From: Chryseobacterium elymi
GTDB lineage: Bacteria > Bacteroidota > Bacteroidia > Flavobacteriales > Weeksellaceae
Direction: 5' to 3'
Length of the DNA: 64,000 bases
Assembly: GCF_003385495.1 (NCBI RefSeq)
Contig: NZ_QNUH01000001.1
Location: 310,001 to 374,000 of the forward strand
Of the stretch, positions 45,692 through 55,552 are shown in pieces. Position 1 is the stretch's first letter. Every line of letters starts with the position of its first letter. A program made the position numbers and the translations under genes. The notes beneath the pieces were generated by a model. It had not been told where the DNA came from. It saw only the letters and a program-made list of their open reading frames with translations, and made no database searches.

Positions 45692-48600
45692 CTACACAGG
45701 AATTCCCAGATACTTCAGGTATGCATCCAGCATCTTCCTATCAAATAACGGCTCCTCAATACCAGAGCCTTCCAAAAACTGAATGACATTGGAACAGTCC
45801 CAGACATAGGTATTCTGATATAATTCCACTGTAGAAAGCCCTTCATGCATATTATCTTTAAACAGACTAGTGAGTGGATACAAACGGTTCCGGCTGTCAT
45901 CTTCCCACTGTTTCCTCCATTCTTTGTAAGGAAGCCCTTCAAGGGTAAGCGGATAATACTTCTTCAGGAGTCCAAAGAAACTTTCAAGAGTAAGGTTAGT
46001 TTCCGGTCTTGCGATCAGATTGAACTTTTTACCAACCGCATCTTTATTTTTTGTGATGTGAGCCATAGATCTGGTCATATAGTCTACTGTGATTAGTCCT
46101 TCTCTTAATTCAGTGAGTAAGGGATATGATTTAAATTCGACACAGTTTTTCACAAGACCGGACCACCATTGATAGGGAGCACTGGCACCCGTTTCACTGT
46201 GGCACATGGCATAGCCAAGACGGTAAGTAATTAACGGAAGGCCTTCTTTAGCCGCAAGATCTGCAACCGCCTCCATTACCCATTTGCTTCTTACATACCC
46301 GATATCTTTACTTACGGACATCAGGTTCTGAGCAATATCATCACTTTCCATCATCACGGTTTTCCCGGTGAAAATATGTCCCCAACTGTAAACCGAAATG
46401 GTAGACAGCAGGGCAAGGCATTTGGTTCTTTCAGCACCGGCAAGTTTTATGATTTCTCTTAATCCTTCTACGTTCGGAGCTTTCATATAAGAATAGGGCT
46501 CTATAAAATTAACGGAGCTGCCAGAGTGGTAAATAAGATCCAGTATTCCTGCAAGTTTTTTGAACTGGTCTTCAGAAAACCCTAACAACGGAAGGGATAG
46601 ATCTCCTATTACAGGAATGATTCTCGATTTCTGCTCTTCTTTTCTATCGATATGATACTGTTTGTAGCAGCGGTCAATTTTGTCCATTGCATGAAATTCA
46701 TCCTGAGCCCTTACCAGACAATAAATATCAGCTGATGTGGTATCTAAAAGTTCCTGAAGCAGATGGATCCCGACAAATCCGGTAACCCCGGTCAGGAATA
46801 TGGTTTTAGGATTTTCCAGTTGTTTGGGATCGAAACCACCTGCAAAAACAGTTCCCGGAGCGAGATAAACATCCTGCTGAAGAGCTACATAAGGCTCTAC
46901 ATCTTCTTTCGGAATGACTTCACGGGCTTCTTTGGCTCTGTTGATCAATTCATCGGCAAGCTGCTTGAGAACCGGAAATTGGTAAATATCCCTCATGTAA
47001 ACCTTGGTATCCAATCTTGAATTCAAGGCAGTTGCAACTATGGCGACAAGGAGGGAGTTTCCACCGATATCAAAGAAATTATCCGTCATATTAATCACCG
47101 GACGTTCTAGTTCTTCGGCCCAAATATCTGCAATAATTCTTTCGGTTTCATTGGTAGGAGGTTCTGTAAACATCAGTTCTTTTGCCTCTCTGTCTGCCAA
47201 TTCCTTTAGCAAATGAGTGTCTGTTTTTCCGTTGGCCGTAAGTGGTATTTTATCAATATTGATGATCTGAGCTGGAATCATATAGCCGGGCAGCTCTTCT
47301 TTCAGCTGCTGTCTTACCCATACAGTATCTGCTTTTTCACCGGGCTTTACCATGATAAAGGCTACAATATATTTATTATTTCCATGCTCTTTTGTAATGA
47401 CTGCAGCTTCCTGTATTCCTTCCAAACGGGCAAGGCAGCGTTCAATTTCGCCCAATTCGACGCGGAAACCTCTAATTTTCACCTGATTGTCTATTCTTCC
47501 TAAAAATTCAATATCTCCATCTGACTTCCAACGGGCAAGATCACCAGTGCGGTAGAGTTTTTCGTTTTCCCTGAATGGACTGTTAATGAATTTTGAAGAT
47601 GTGAGTTCTTCATTATTAAGATAACCCTTAGCCAAAAGATTCCCTCCTATATGCAGCTCTCCCACGGCACCTACCGGCAACAGTTCGCTGTTTTCTCCTA
47701 AAATGTAAGCCTGTGAATTGGCTATGGGCCTTCCGATTGAAGAAACATACTGTCCATTCATATCTTTAACTTTTTTGAAGGTGGCATAGACCGTGCATTC
47801 AGTGGGACCGTAATAATCAACTAACTCATAACTTAATTCGCTGGTAAGTACAGGTTTAAGCTTTTCTCCTGCTGTAAAGAGGTATTTAAGTTTAAGATCA
47901 CTATACTTTCGTGTTTCTTCAACAACAGAGGGAGCAAGAACAGAAGGAGTAAATCCATGGGTGATCCGGTTTTTACGGTAAAAATTCACAATCTCGGAAG
48001 CTCCTACTCTATCTTCATTGGCTGCGATATAGATTACAGCACCAGCAATAAGTGCTGACCATGTTTCCCATACAGAGATGTCGAATGCCAATCCGGCAAT
48101 AAGGGTAAGGTGTGATGTGTCATCAACATGAAAATACTGATTGTGCCATGTCACTAAATGCTGAATGCTATGATGGGAAACCATGACCCCTTTAGGATTT
48201 CCTGTTGAGCCGGATGTGTAAATGGTATAGGCTAATGCATTCTGAGATATAGTAATATCGGGTAGTTTGGTAGATAAATAGGACAGGCTTTCTGTATTAT
48301 CCAGATAAAAAATTTCAGCATTAATTCCTTCTGTCAGTGAATTTCCCCGCTGAGTATCGGTAATAAGTATTCCCGCTGAGGTATCGGCAAGGATATATTC
48401 TACACGTTTTACAGGATAAGCAGGGTCTATAGGCACATAAGCTGCTCCTGTCTTTAAAACACCCAGAATGGCAATCAGCCACTCCAGCGAACGGTCCAGC
48501 CAAACAGGAACAAATATTCCTTCTTTTACTCCTTTTTCTAACAGTACATTAGCAAGCTGGCTACTTTTCTGATCAAGCTCACGGTAGCTGATACTGCTGT

Positions 48601-48793
48601 CCTGATAAACAGCTGCAAGATTTTCGGGGTGAAGGAGTGTCTGGTTTTTGAAAAGGGAGATCAGTGTTTCTTCTTTGTGGTAATCCCAATTTGTATTATT
48701 AAAATCGTTGAGAAGCTTTTCTCTGTCTTCAGGGGATAAAAGAACCTGTACACCTGCGGGCTGCCCCGATGGCATTGATATTGTATTTGGCAT
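45692..48793 (-). CDS. Stand-alone NRPS module: adenylation, carrier, thioester reductase
   Basis: The chosen start is 48793 (MPNTISMPSG, 1033 aa). Residues 18-45 look like the linker between a condensation and an adenylation domain. The A domain has YTSGSTGNPKG (192-202), FDISVWE (237-243), YGPTE (328-332) and YRTGDL (414-419). The carrier site is Ser580 in GGNS. The reductase has TGVTGFVG (668-675), a Ser in the STIS region and Tyr833/Lys837. It likely reduces one activated amino acid to an aldehyde or alcohol. No tailoring gene is nearby. The product is unknown. Confidence 0.9.
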   Translation of the reverse strand: MPNTISMPSGQPAGVQVLLSPEDREKLLNDFNNTNWDYHKEETLISLFKNQTLLHPENLAAVYQDSSISYRELDQKSSQLANVLLEKGVKEGIFVPVWLDRSLEWLIAILGVLKTGAAYVPIDPAYPVKRVEYILADTSAGILITDTQRGNSLTEGINAEIFYLDNTESLSYLSTKLPDITISQNALAYTIYTSGSTGNPKGVMVSHHSIQHLVTWHNQYFHVDDTSHLTLIAGLAFDISVWETWSALIAGAVIYIAANEDRVGASEIVNFYRKNRITHGFTPSVLAPSVVEETRKYSDLKLKYLFTAGEKLKPVLTSELSYELVDYYGPTECTVYATFKKVKDMNGQYVSSIGRPIANSQAYILGENSELLPVGAVGELHIGGNLLAKGYLNNEELTSSKFINSPFRENEKLYRTGDLARWKSDGDIEFLGRIDNQVKIRGFRVELGEIERCLARLEGIQEAAVITKEHGNNKYIVAFIMVKPGEKADTVWVRQQLKEELPGYMIPAQIINIDKIPLTANGKTDTHLLKELADREAKELMFTEPPTNETERIIADIWAEELERPVINMTDNFFDIGGNSLLVAIVATALNSRLDTKVYMRDIYQFPVLKQLADELINRAKEAREVIPKEDVEPYVALQQDVYLAPGTVFAGGFDPKQLENPKTIFLTGVTGFVGIHLLQELLDTTSADIYCLVRAQDEFHAMDKIDRCYKQYHIDRKEEQKSRIIPVIGDLSLPLLGFSEDQFKKLAGILDLIYHSGSSVNFIEPYSYMKAPNVEGLREIIKLAGAERTKCLALLSTISVYSWGHIFTGKTVMMESDDIAQNLMSVSKDIGYVRSKWVMEAVADLAAKEGLPLITYRLGYAMCHSETGASAPYQWWSGLVKNCVEFKSYPLLTELREGLITVDYMTRSMAHITKNKDAVGKKFNLIARPETNLTLESFFGLLKKYYPLTLEGLPYKEWRKQWEDDSRNRLYPLTSLFKDNMHEGLSTVELYQNTYVWDCSNVIQFLEGSGIEEPLFDRKMLDAYLKYLGIPV

Positions 48794-49220
48794 ATTAGTT
48801 TTTGGTTTGTTTGGTGATAGTAGTTTCAGATGAACTGCATTATGGCAGAACTGTAGACGTTTATAAAAACAGCCTAGTACATGTAAACAGCAAAGAATAG
48901 TATACATTCTATGCGATCAGTAATCAGAATTGATTTGCTTAAGCCTTATCTGTTGATTTTTCTTTCATAATGTAATACTTTTAAAAATTTGACATTCAAA
49001 TTTAACATAATATTTAAAGAGGAGAAATAAATAATCGTAAATTTTCTCCAAATTAGGATTTAAATATTGCCATATTATGTATAATTTAAATCAAAAATAT
49101 AATAAAAATTAGATCAGATCAGGAAAACAGAAGAAATAGCATTCTCATGATTAACAAAAATGTAGGAAACATTAAATAAGTCAGAATGTATTTTACAAAA
49201 TCATATTGAGAATTTCATAA
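48794..49220. other. Gap between NRPS and comM: leader and one promoter box
   Basis: A minus-strand -7 box TAAATTTG lies at 48997-49004. A 9-codon minus ORF (MKEKSTDKA, 48939-48968) sits between it and the NRPS start, possibly a leader peptide. An in-frame upstream ATG at 48907 gives a Cys-rich extension that I do not use. The rest is AT-rich with no RNA gene seen. Confidence 0.4.
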
Positions 49221-50756
49221 TTACACATTCCAAAATTCCCTGTCCAGGCTTCTGTATTGTATGGCTTCTGAAATATGATGGGATAATATATTTTCAGTTC
49301 CTTCCAGATCGGCTGCAGTTCTGGCCACTTTCAAGATACGATCATAAGCTCTTGCTGAAAGATTCAGCTTCTCCATAGCGAGCTTAATGAGGTGCAGGGA
49401 TGCTTCATCCAAGCTGCAAAATGCTTCAATTTCCTTAGGACCAATCTGGGCATTATAACTGATATTGAGGTTTTTATAGCGTTCATTCTGAATATTACGT
49501 GCTTTAAGTACCCGTTCCCTGATATCTGAGCTTTTCTCGCCTTTTCTTTTTTCTGCCAGCTGTTCAAATTCAACTTTTTGAACTTCTATATGAATATCGA
49601 TCCTGTCTAATAAGGGCCCTGAAAGTTTATTCATATACCGCTGCATTTCGTAAACGGATGAGGTATTACCCGGGTCGTCCGGGAAAAAACCGCTGGGACT
49701 TGGGTTCATAGAGGCTACCAGCATAAAGCTGGCAGGATAGTTCACGGTAAACCGGGCTCTGGAAATCGTTACTTCCCGATCTTCAAGAGGCTGTCTCATG
49801 ACTTCTAAAACCGTTCTTTTAAACTCGGGCATCTCATCAAGAAATAGGACCCCGTTGTGTGCAAGTGATATTTCTCCAGGCTGGGGATAGCTTCCGCCAC
49901 CTACCAACGCAACATCTGAAATAGTGTGATGCGGCGACCTAAAGGGCCTTACGGTCATAAGAGACGTTTCTGCTCCCATTTTACCGGCTACAGAATGTAT
50001 TTTTGTTGTTTCTAAAGCTTCTTTCAGGGTTAATGGAGGAAGAATGCCCGGTACTCTTTTGGCAAGCATGGTCTTTCCACTTCCCGGAGGACCGATGAGA
50101 ATGATATTGTGTCCACCTGCAGCGGCTATTTCCATAGCTCTTTTTGCTGTTTCCTGTCCTTTAACTTCAGAAAAATCAAATGGAAAATCATTCACTTTTT
50201 CCTGAAATTCTTTTCTGGTGTCCAGTATTACTCTTTCGATAGGTTTTCCTTCGTTAAAAAAATCAATTACTTCTTTGATATTTTCTACCCCATAAACCTC
50301 CAGATTATCTACAATGGCAGCTTCACGGGTATTTTGTATGGGAAGTATAATTCCTTTAAAACCTTCTTCCCTAGCCTGAATTGCTATTGGCAACACTCCT
50401 TTTATAGGCTGCAGGCTTCCATCCAGGGAAAGTTCACCCATAATAACATATTCATGGATATTTTCGGCAAGGATCTGATCTGAAGCGGCAAGAATTCCTA
50501 TCGCAATGGAAAGGTCGTAAGCAGCACCTTCTTTCCGAAGATCTGCAGGCGCCATATTAATCGTAATTTTCTTACCGGGAATTTTGTACCCTACATTCTT
50601 CAGGGCCGCGGAGATTCTGTAGCTGCTTTCTTTAATAGCGTTATCGGGAAGCCCTACGAGATGGTACCCTACTCCTCCTGTGTCTACATTTACCTCGATA
50701 GTAATGGTTTGTGCAGCTACTCCGAAGATGGCACTTCCATAAATTTTAACTAACAT
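49221..50756 (-). CDS. comM: YifB/ComM family Mg-chelatase-like AAA ATPase
   Basis: The start at 50756 (MLVKIYGSAIFG, 511 aa) fits the family; the ATG 12 codons upstream does not. An N-terminal Lon-like fold (residues 1-160) leads to the AAA core: Walker A GPPGSGKTMLA and Walker B LFLDEMPEF, with ASMNPSPSGFF between core and C-terminal helical domain (SARAYDRILKVARTAADLEG). ComM is a hexameric helicase that promotes branch migration during natural transformation. Confidence 0.93.
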   Translation of the reverse strand: MLVKIYGSAIFGVAAQTITIEVNVDTGGVGYHLVGLPDNAIKESSYRISAALKNVGYKIPGKKITINMAPADLRKEGAAYDLSIAIGILAASDQILAENIHEYVIMGELSLDGSLQPIKGVLPIAIQAREEGFKGIILPIQNTREAAIVDNLEVYGVENIKEVIDFFNEGKPIERVILDTRKEFQEKVNDFPFDFSEVKGQETAKRAMEIAAAGGHNIILIGPPGSGKTMLAKRVPGILPPLTLKEALETTKIHSVAGKMGAETSLMTVRPFRSPHHTISDVALVGGGSYPQPGEISLAHNGVLFLDEMPEFKRTVLEVMRQPLEDREVTISRARFTVNYPASFMLVASMNPSPSGFFPDDPGNTSSVYEMQRYMNKLSGPLLDRIDIHIEVQKVEFEQLAEKRKGEKSSDIRERVLKARNIQNERYKNLNISYNAQIGPKEIEAFCSLDEASLHLIKLAMEKLNLSARAYDRILKVARTAADLEGTENILSHHISEAIQYRSLDREFWNV

Positions 50757-50898
50757 GATTGGTGTTTTTTGTAAAAATAGGATATTTTTCAATCCAAATT
50801 TTAATCGGAGTTTATAAAAAGTAAAAGAAAACTACCTTTTTAGTTTTTGTATAAATAAAATTTTAAACCATCTAACGGACATCAATAAATATTAGCAT

Positions 50899-50944
50899 AA
50901 AAAAACCGGCAATCGCTGAATTACATTCAATGGTCACCGGCTTT
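50899..50944 (-). terminator. Terminator of the beta-helix protein gene
   Basis: On the minus strand AAAAGCCGG and CCGGTTTTT form a long hairpin (with an inner TGAAT/ATTCA stem), followed by Ts. Confidence 0.7.
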
Positions 50945-50980
50945 TGGTTTATGCTATTAAATTTAAAAAAAATGAATTTA

Positions 50981-52960
50981 TCATCGGATGTCATGTATTG
51001 TAACTGTAGGATTTGATATAATCTGATCCGGTCCGAAATTACTGTTGTTATGAGAATGTAGTGTTCTGAATGTACAATAATTTATTTGTGGTGATTGCGC
51101 AATAATTCCGACCGGTAGTGTCACAAGGTCCGGATAGTTGGCCAATATATTGTTTTCACAAATAATTTCGCTGGCTTCGCCCTCTATAACAATATGTCCA
51201 TATTCAGTATTATTATCCACCAGCCCTATGTTATTGGTCTTATTTGCGATAACTGCCGTTCTCTTAATGTCCCCAATTTTTATTCCGTTAGTTCCGCTTC
51301 TTAAAATACTATTGTTTTCTATGGTAAGGAAAGAATGCCCCAGCAGATCTAAACCACTTTGCTGAACTGACTTCAGGGTATTGGCTTTAATGATAAGATT
51401 TTCTTTCTTGCTATCCGTATGATCATCTATAATGCACGTTTTAAGGGTTTCAATATAATTTCCTTCAAGCGTTATATTGTCACCTGATTTTCTAATTCTG
51501 ACTCCATCTCCGTTTCCTATCATCTCCAAATCACTAATTTTCACATTGTGTACTTTGTACAAATCTACAAGTGGATAATCAAATGTATTTTCTATCCTTC
51601 CGTTTCTTATTTTAACACCATTTGTTCCCTCTATAAAGATCTGTGAAGCATGGTTTCCTGAAGATGTCAAATTATGGATGTTAATATTAAAGATTGTATG
51701 CGAATAGGAATCTCCTTCTGTTTTACAGGCAAAGCCATCTCTGATATTATTCCTTGTTGTTAAATTTAATATGTTTACATCTCTAATTGACGACAAAGAA
51801 TCCGGAGTCGTAATTAAAACTCCATACCCTTCATTTCGATCGCAAGTGCAGTTAATAATATTCACGTTTCTAACATGGTTTTCAGAGTTAGGTTCAATAT
51901 CTATTCCCGACTCCGGAGTTGTTCCAACAGTATTATTAAACTGGCTGTTCAATATATTGATCCCGTCACCACGGATAACTGATGCTCCCTGACGGCGATT
52001 GTCACTACATTTAACATTAACTATATTTCCATTGTAAGCATTATTTATATAGATTCCGTCTCCCCAGCATTCAGATATTTCAACATCCTGAACATGGAAA
52101 TTTTCTGCATTCAATACACTTATTCCAAATCCCCACTCACCTAAATCCGTATTATGAATGACTTCATAGGTTACTGAGCCGTCCAATACAGTGACCTGAG
52201 TATTCTCATTATAACCGGGATTACAGTTAGATGGCACCAATTCAGGAGTGACAGATTCACATTTTATATACAATGGAGCCCATGGTTTTTCCCCACCGCT
52301 GGTCCCTGCACTGACTACTTTCAGAGGGCAGTTGTTTACATATATATATTCTCCTACCTGGTAGGATTGGTAAGCACGCCACATTTTATAATAGCTTCCA
52401 TCCGGCGCTTTAAAGCTGTATTTATTTCCTTTAACTTTTCCTCCGGTCAGCTTTGTGTTTACCGTCTGTGCAAAGGATATCAGTTCATAGCCATTTGTCC
52501 TTCCCGGCATCGCCTCAACTGTTCCATTCAGGAAATAGTTTGTATCACTCTGAAGCTGAATTTTAGCCCCACTATCAACGTCTATTTTATTGATTCCTGT
52601 AATTGTAACATTCTTTACTTTCATATTGTAAAGTCTTACCAGAGCTTTATTTATTGCAATAGTTTCATCATTTATACCATCCCCTTTGATTCCGCAGTAA
52701 GCGAGGCTCATACTATCTCCAAAACTAAGCTCCAATTTATATTGACTGTTGTTTACGAGGTTAATAATACTAAAGCCATCATCCTGAGCGGTAGTTTCTG
52801 ATAAATAATAAACAACTGGCCTATCATAAGGGGTTCCCGGATAGTACCCCATAAGCTTTATATATTCCGGCTTTCCTGTTGCTAGTGAAGCTATTAATAC
52901 TGATATTTCTGCTCCGCTTACATTGCGAAGCTCATCCATTGAATTTTTTACTATTGCCAT
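50981..52960 (-). CDS. Right-handed parallel beta-helix protein, tail-spike-like
   Basis: The 659-aa protein has no signal peptide. Residues 1-90 form a separate N-terminal module (MAIVKNSMDELRNVSGAEIS and the YYPGTPYDRP stretch). From about 95 the pectate-lyase-type beta-helix begins (CGIKGDGINDETIAINKALV), with repeated short turns ending in Asn/Gly (GNIVNVKCSDNRRQGASV, ENHVRNVNIINCTCDRNEG). Such proteins bind or cut glycans at the tips of phage tails or related particles, or act as surface enzymes. The catalytic residues cannot be assigned. Its terminator is clear. Confidence 0.8.
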   Translation of the reverse strand: MAIVKNSMDELRNVSGAEISVLIASLATGKPEYIKLMGYYPGTPYDRPVVYYLSETTAQDDGFSIINLVNNSQYKLELSFGDSMSLAYCGIKGDGINDETIAINKALVRLYNMKVKNVTITGINKIDVDSGAKIQLQSDTNYFLNGTVEAMPGRTNGYELISFAQTVNTKLTGGKVKGNKYSFKAPDGSYYKMWRAYQSYQVGEYIYVNNCPLKVVSAGTSGGEKPWAPLYIKCESVTPELVPSNCNPGYNENTQVTVLDGSVTYEVIHNTDLGEWGFGISVLNAENFHVQDVEISECWGDGIYINNAYNGNIVNVKCSDNRRQGASVIRGDGINILNSQFNNTVGTTPESGIDIEPNSENHVRNVNIINCTCDRNEGYGVLITTPDSLSSIRDVNILNLTTRNNIRDGFACKTEGDSYSHTIFNINIHNLTSSGNHASQIFIEGTNGVKIRNGRIENTFDYPLVDLYKVHNVKISDLEMIGNGDGVRIRKSGDNITLEGNYIETLKTCIIDDHTDSKKENLIIKANTLKSVQQSGLDLLGHSFLTIENNSILRSGTNGIKIGDIKRTAVIANKTNNIGLVDNNTEYGHIVIEGEASEIICENNILANYPDLVTLPVGIIAQSPQINYCTFRTLHSHNNSNFGPDQIISNPTVTIHDIR

Positions 52961-53069
52961 AATTCTTTTTTTTAATTAATTATTTTCCAAAAGTACATGG
53001 CAACAGCGACAAAACCTGTCGCTTTTTAAATTGATTGTATCAGGAGATCTGCTTTGCAAATAAATTAAA

Positions 53070-53113
53070 AAAGACAAGCCGATACAAACCACCTCTGTAC
53101 CGGCTTATCATGA
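53070..53113 (-). terminator. Terminator of the T9SS cargo gene
   Basis: On the minus strand AAGCCGGTAC / GTATCGGCTT forms a hairpin, then a T run (GTCTTTTTT). Confidence 0.75.
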
Positions 53114-53149
53114 TTAAAAAAAAACTAACTAAGGATTGATTTTATGCTA

Positions 53150-54112
53150 TTATTTTTTTATGAATTTATTCTTATAGGTATTCCCTTCTGAGTCTTTGGA
53201 AAGAATAATATAGTTTCCGGGTAAGAGCCTGCTTACATCAATAGCTTCATTAAAACGGTGCTCATTTTTCTGAAGAACTACCTTTCCTGACATATCAATA
53301 ATGGAAATAGCTTTGTATATTTTGTCCGATTCTTTTCCGATATAAAGGAACTGTGCTGTAGGATTCGGGTATATTTTCAGGCTGTTTTCCTTCCGTTTTG
53401 TTTCGTCTGTTCCCAGGCTGCAAAAATCCCAGTTTCCAAAATTCAGCTTTACAAAATTTCCTGTCCCTAAAAATTCACACTGATCCGGGCAATACTCTGT
53501 ACAGGCATAAAATCCATATTCTCCGGATTCTGTAGCGATATAGGTATCACCAACTGCACCATTTATCACACATGGATCTCCATTGGAAGGCGGCGGGCTG
53601 CTGGGAATGCACTTATACCATACATGACTTCCATAGAGATCAGGAAAGACATCATCAAATTTTACGGATGCTCCGGCACAAATATTATATTCTCCAGGTC
53701 CTACCTGGGAAAAAGTTCCGGGTGTAAATGTGCTGAGCATTGCAGGAAGCGCATACATAAATCCGTCTGCCATAACCGCCGGGCTTTCTGCCACACAGTC
53801 GCCCTGTGTAACTGCCACTTTAAAATAATAAAGCTGGTCGTCATTTCCATTGATAGTCAAAGTTTGTGAAACTGCTCCAGGAATTGGGGTCCACGGATTG
53901 GTATTAGGTGTTTGCCAGGTCCATTGCTGTTTGTACCATTGATAGCTTCCGAATGTTTGTGTAGAAAGTATCTCTGTTTCGGTATTGCAGAACAGAATTT
54001 TATCCGGGAATTTTACGCCCAGCCTGGGGCTTGTGATGGTTGGGTTACACTGTGCTTTTATATTCAGAATGGTCATGAACAGAAAAGCCAAAAAAATCAG
54101 TTTTGGTTTCAT
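53150..54112 (-). CDS. Secreted protein with T9SS type A sorting domain
   Basis: The 320-aa protein has a signal peptide (cleavage near IKAQ), then Cys-rich Ig-like or PKD-like sequence. Pairs such as CNPT/FCNTE and LCxxNG-like runs suggest disulfide-stabilised domains. The C-terminal 75 residues are a T9SS sorting domain (SLKIYPNPTAQFLYIGKE and GNTYKNKFIKK). It should be displayed on or secreted through the outer membrane. It is downstream of the ECF/beta-barrel pair on the same strand but separated by 42 bp. Confidence 0.85.
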   Translation of the reverse strand: MKPKLIFLAFLFMTILNIKAQCNPTITSPRLGVKFPDKILFCNTETEILSTQTFGSYQWYKQQWTWQTPNTNPWTPIPGAVSQTLTINGNDDQLYYFKVAVTQGDCVAESPAVMADGFMYALPAMLSTFTPGTFSQVGPGEYNICAGASVKFDDVFPDLYGSHVWYKCIPSSPPPSNGDPCVINGAVGDTYIATESGEYGFYACTEYCPDQCEFLGTGNFVKLNFGNWDFCSLGTDETKRKENSLKIYPNPTAQFLYIGKESDKIYKAISIIDMSGKVVLQKNEHRFNEAIDVSRLLPGNYIILSKDSEGNTYKNKFIKK

Positions 54113-54154
54113 ATGTAAATATTTAATGGTTTGATTTAGTCTTATTCAGTGGCA

Positions 54155-55552
54155 TCAGTCCAGTAATAGTCTGATCCCGAACTTCATATTAAAGTTTAAT
54201 GGTTTTTCTTTGTAAAGGGTATTGAGCTGATTCTCATTTTTAAAATGATACCCTATACCGGGCTCTGCATATATCCCGATCTTATCAATGATTTTCACCT
54301 GCAACCCTACTGCCGAATTCACTGAAAACTGTACGGGTTTAACATCAAGCCGTTCGCCCTGCTCGTCCTGCACTTCATTATTTACTATATATTTTGTCTT
54401 AAGTTTTCCTGCTATGGCTTTTTCGGCAAGTATTCCGCCGGTAACATATCCTGTAAAGCGTCCTTTCTGAATGACATTATAGTTGGCCTGCATCGGAATC
54501 CCTATATAATGAATGCTCTGATCCCCTTTTATATAATTTGAATTGCTTCCGGAGTGAAGTTCTGAGGTAAGTTTTGTATAATTGATACCCGTTCCTATTC
54601 CCCATTTTTTTCCAAGGTTATAATACACGGAAATACCAAATGTCACAGGGATTTTATGTCTTATCCTTGCTTCAACCTCTTTGCTTTGGTTAGCCAGCAA
54701 AACTTCTGTAAGCGGATCGGGATCTGTACCGGAGATCCATACGTCACTGAAAGTCATAGGGCTTCCGCTGATGGAAGTGTAGCCCGGGAACTTCTGTTCG
54801 GAAGAATTTGAGGAAACATTTCCTGTAAGCATGCTCAGCATCCATTTTTTGGGCTGACGACCTGAAGCTTTAGGTTTATCGTTGACAGCATACTTTTCCG
54901 AAAGTTTATTTTCATCATTATAAAGGACTTCATCTTCATCTTGTTTCTTTTTCAATACAGGATTTCCATTGAATGAAGAAAATGGATCATATAGAGGTGA
55001 TTCTTCTTTTGCTAATGGGATTAAACTGTTTTTATTTTCCGTAGATTTTAGTATGATATTATTGTTATCAATAGTTTCTTCATTAAATATATTTTTTAAA
55101 ATAGTACCCATATGAGCTTTTCCTGTCAATATATTTCCCTGTCCACTATATTTTCCACCTGATTTGGTATTGATTTGCTCATTTGTACTTGCCTTTACTG
55201 ATTCTTTGATTTTTTTGCCATCTTTTTTAATGTTATCAGCATTTTCAGAGTTTACCGCTATTTTAGGTTCTGTTTCTGCATTCATTTCCAGTAAAAACTT
55301 TCCTGTAAAGAACAGCATGGTAACGGCAGCAGCCATTCCAACAATACGGTAGAACAGAGTGCTTTTTTTAGTTACAGAAATAGTTTTACTTTCTTTTTTA
55401 TCATCAGCTTCAGGCATTATTCCTCCTGCCATTCCGTTTTCTTCCTCTCCGGCAAAAAGTTCATCTTTAATATCTTCCCACAGCCCATCCGGAATATCCT
55501 CTTCGTGGTCTTCCATTTTCCTGTGCAGATCATTGAGCCACCGACTATTCAT
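54155..55552 (-). CDS. One-TM protein with C-terminal beta-barrel domain, paired with ECF sigma factor
   Basis: The 465-aa protein has a charged cytoplasmic N-terminus (MNSRWLNDLHRKMEDHEEDIP, like anti-sigma N-terminal helices), one TM helix (about 70-88) and a long linker. From about residue 270 to the end it resembles an outer-membrane beta-barrel family (VTFGISVYYNLGKKWGIG, NFNMKFGIRLLLD). It overlaps the sigma gene by 8 bp. It may sequester the sigma factor, but the barrel after an inner-membrane helix is a topological puzzle. The PorT-like call is by pattern. Confidence 0.8.
   Translation of the reverse strand: MNSRWLNDLHRKMEDHEEDIPDGLWEDIKDELFAGEEENGMAGGIMPEADDKKESKTISVTKKSTLFYRIVGMAAAVTMLFFTGKFLLEMNAETEPKIAVNSENADNIKKDGKKIKESVKASTNEQINTKSGGKYSGQGNILTGKAHMGTILKNIFNEETIDNNNIILKSTENKNSLIPLAKEESPLYDPFSSFNGNPVLKKKQDEDEVLYNDENKLSEKYAVNDKPKASGRQPKKWMLSMLTGNVSSNSSEQKFPGYTSISGSPMTFSDVWISGTDPDPLTEVLLANQSKEVEARIRHKIPVTFGISVYYNLGKKWGIGTGINYTKLTSELHSGSNSNYIKGDQSIHYIGIPMQANYNVIQKGRFTGYVTGGILAEKAIAGKLKTKYIVNNEVQDEQGERLDVKPVQFSVNSAVGLQVKIIDKIGIYAEPGIGYHFKNENQLNTLYKEKPLNFNMKFGIRLLLD

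Noticed and set aside
48794..48907. Cys-rich N-terminal extension of the NRPS protein
   Set aside because: It has no similarity to adenylation or condensation sequence and the ATG at 48793 sits in an A-rich leader suited to this genome.
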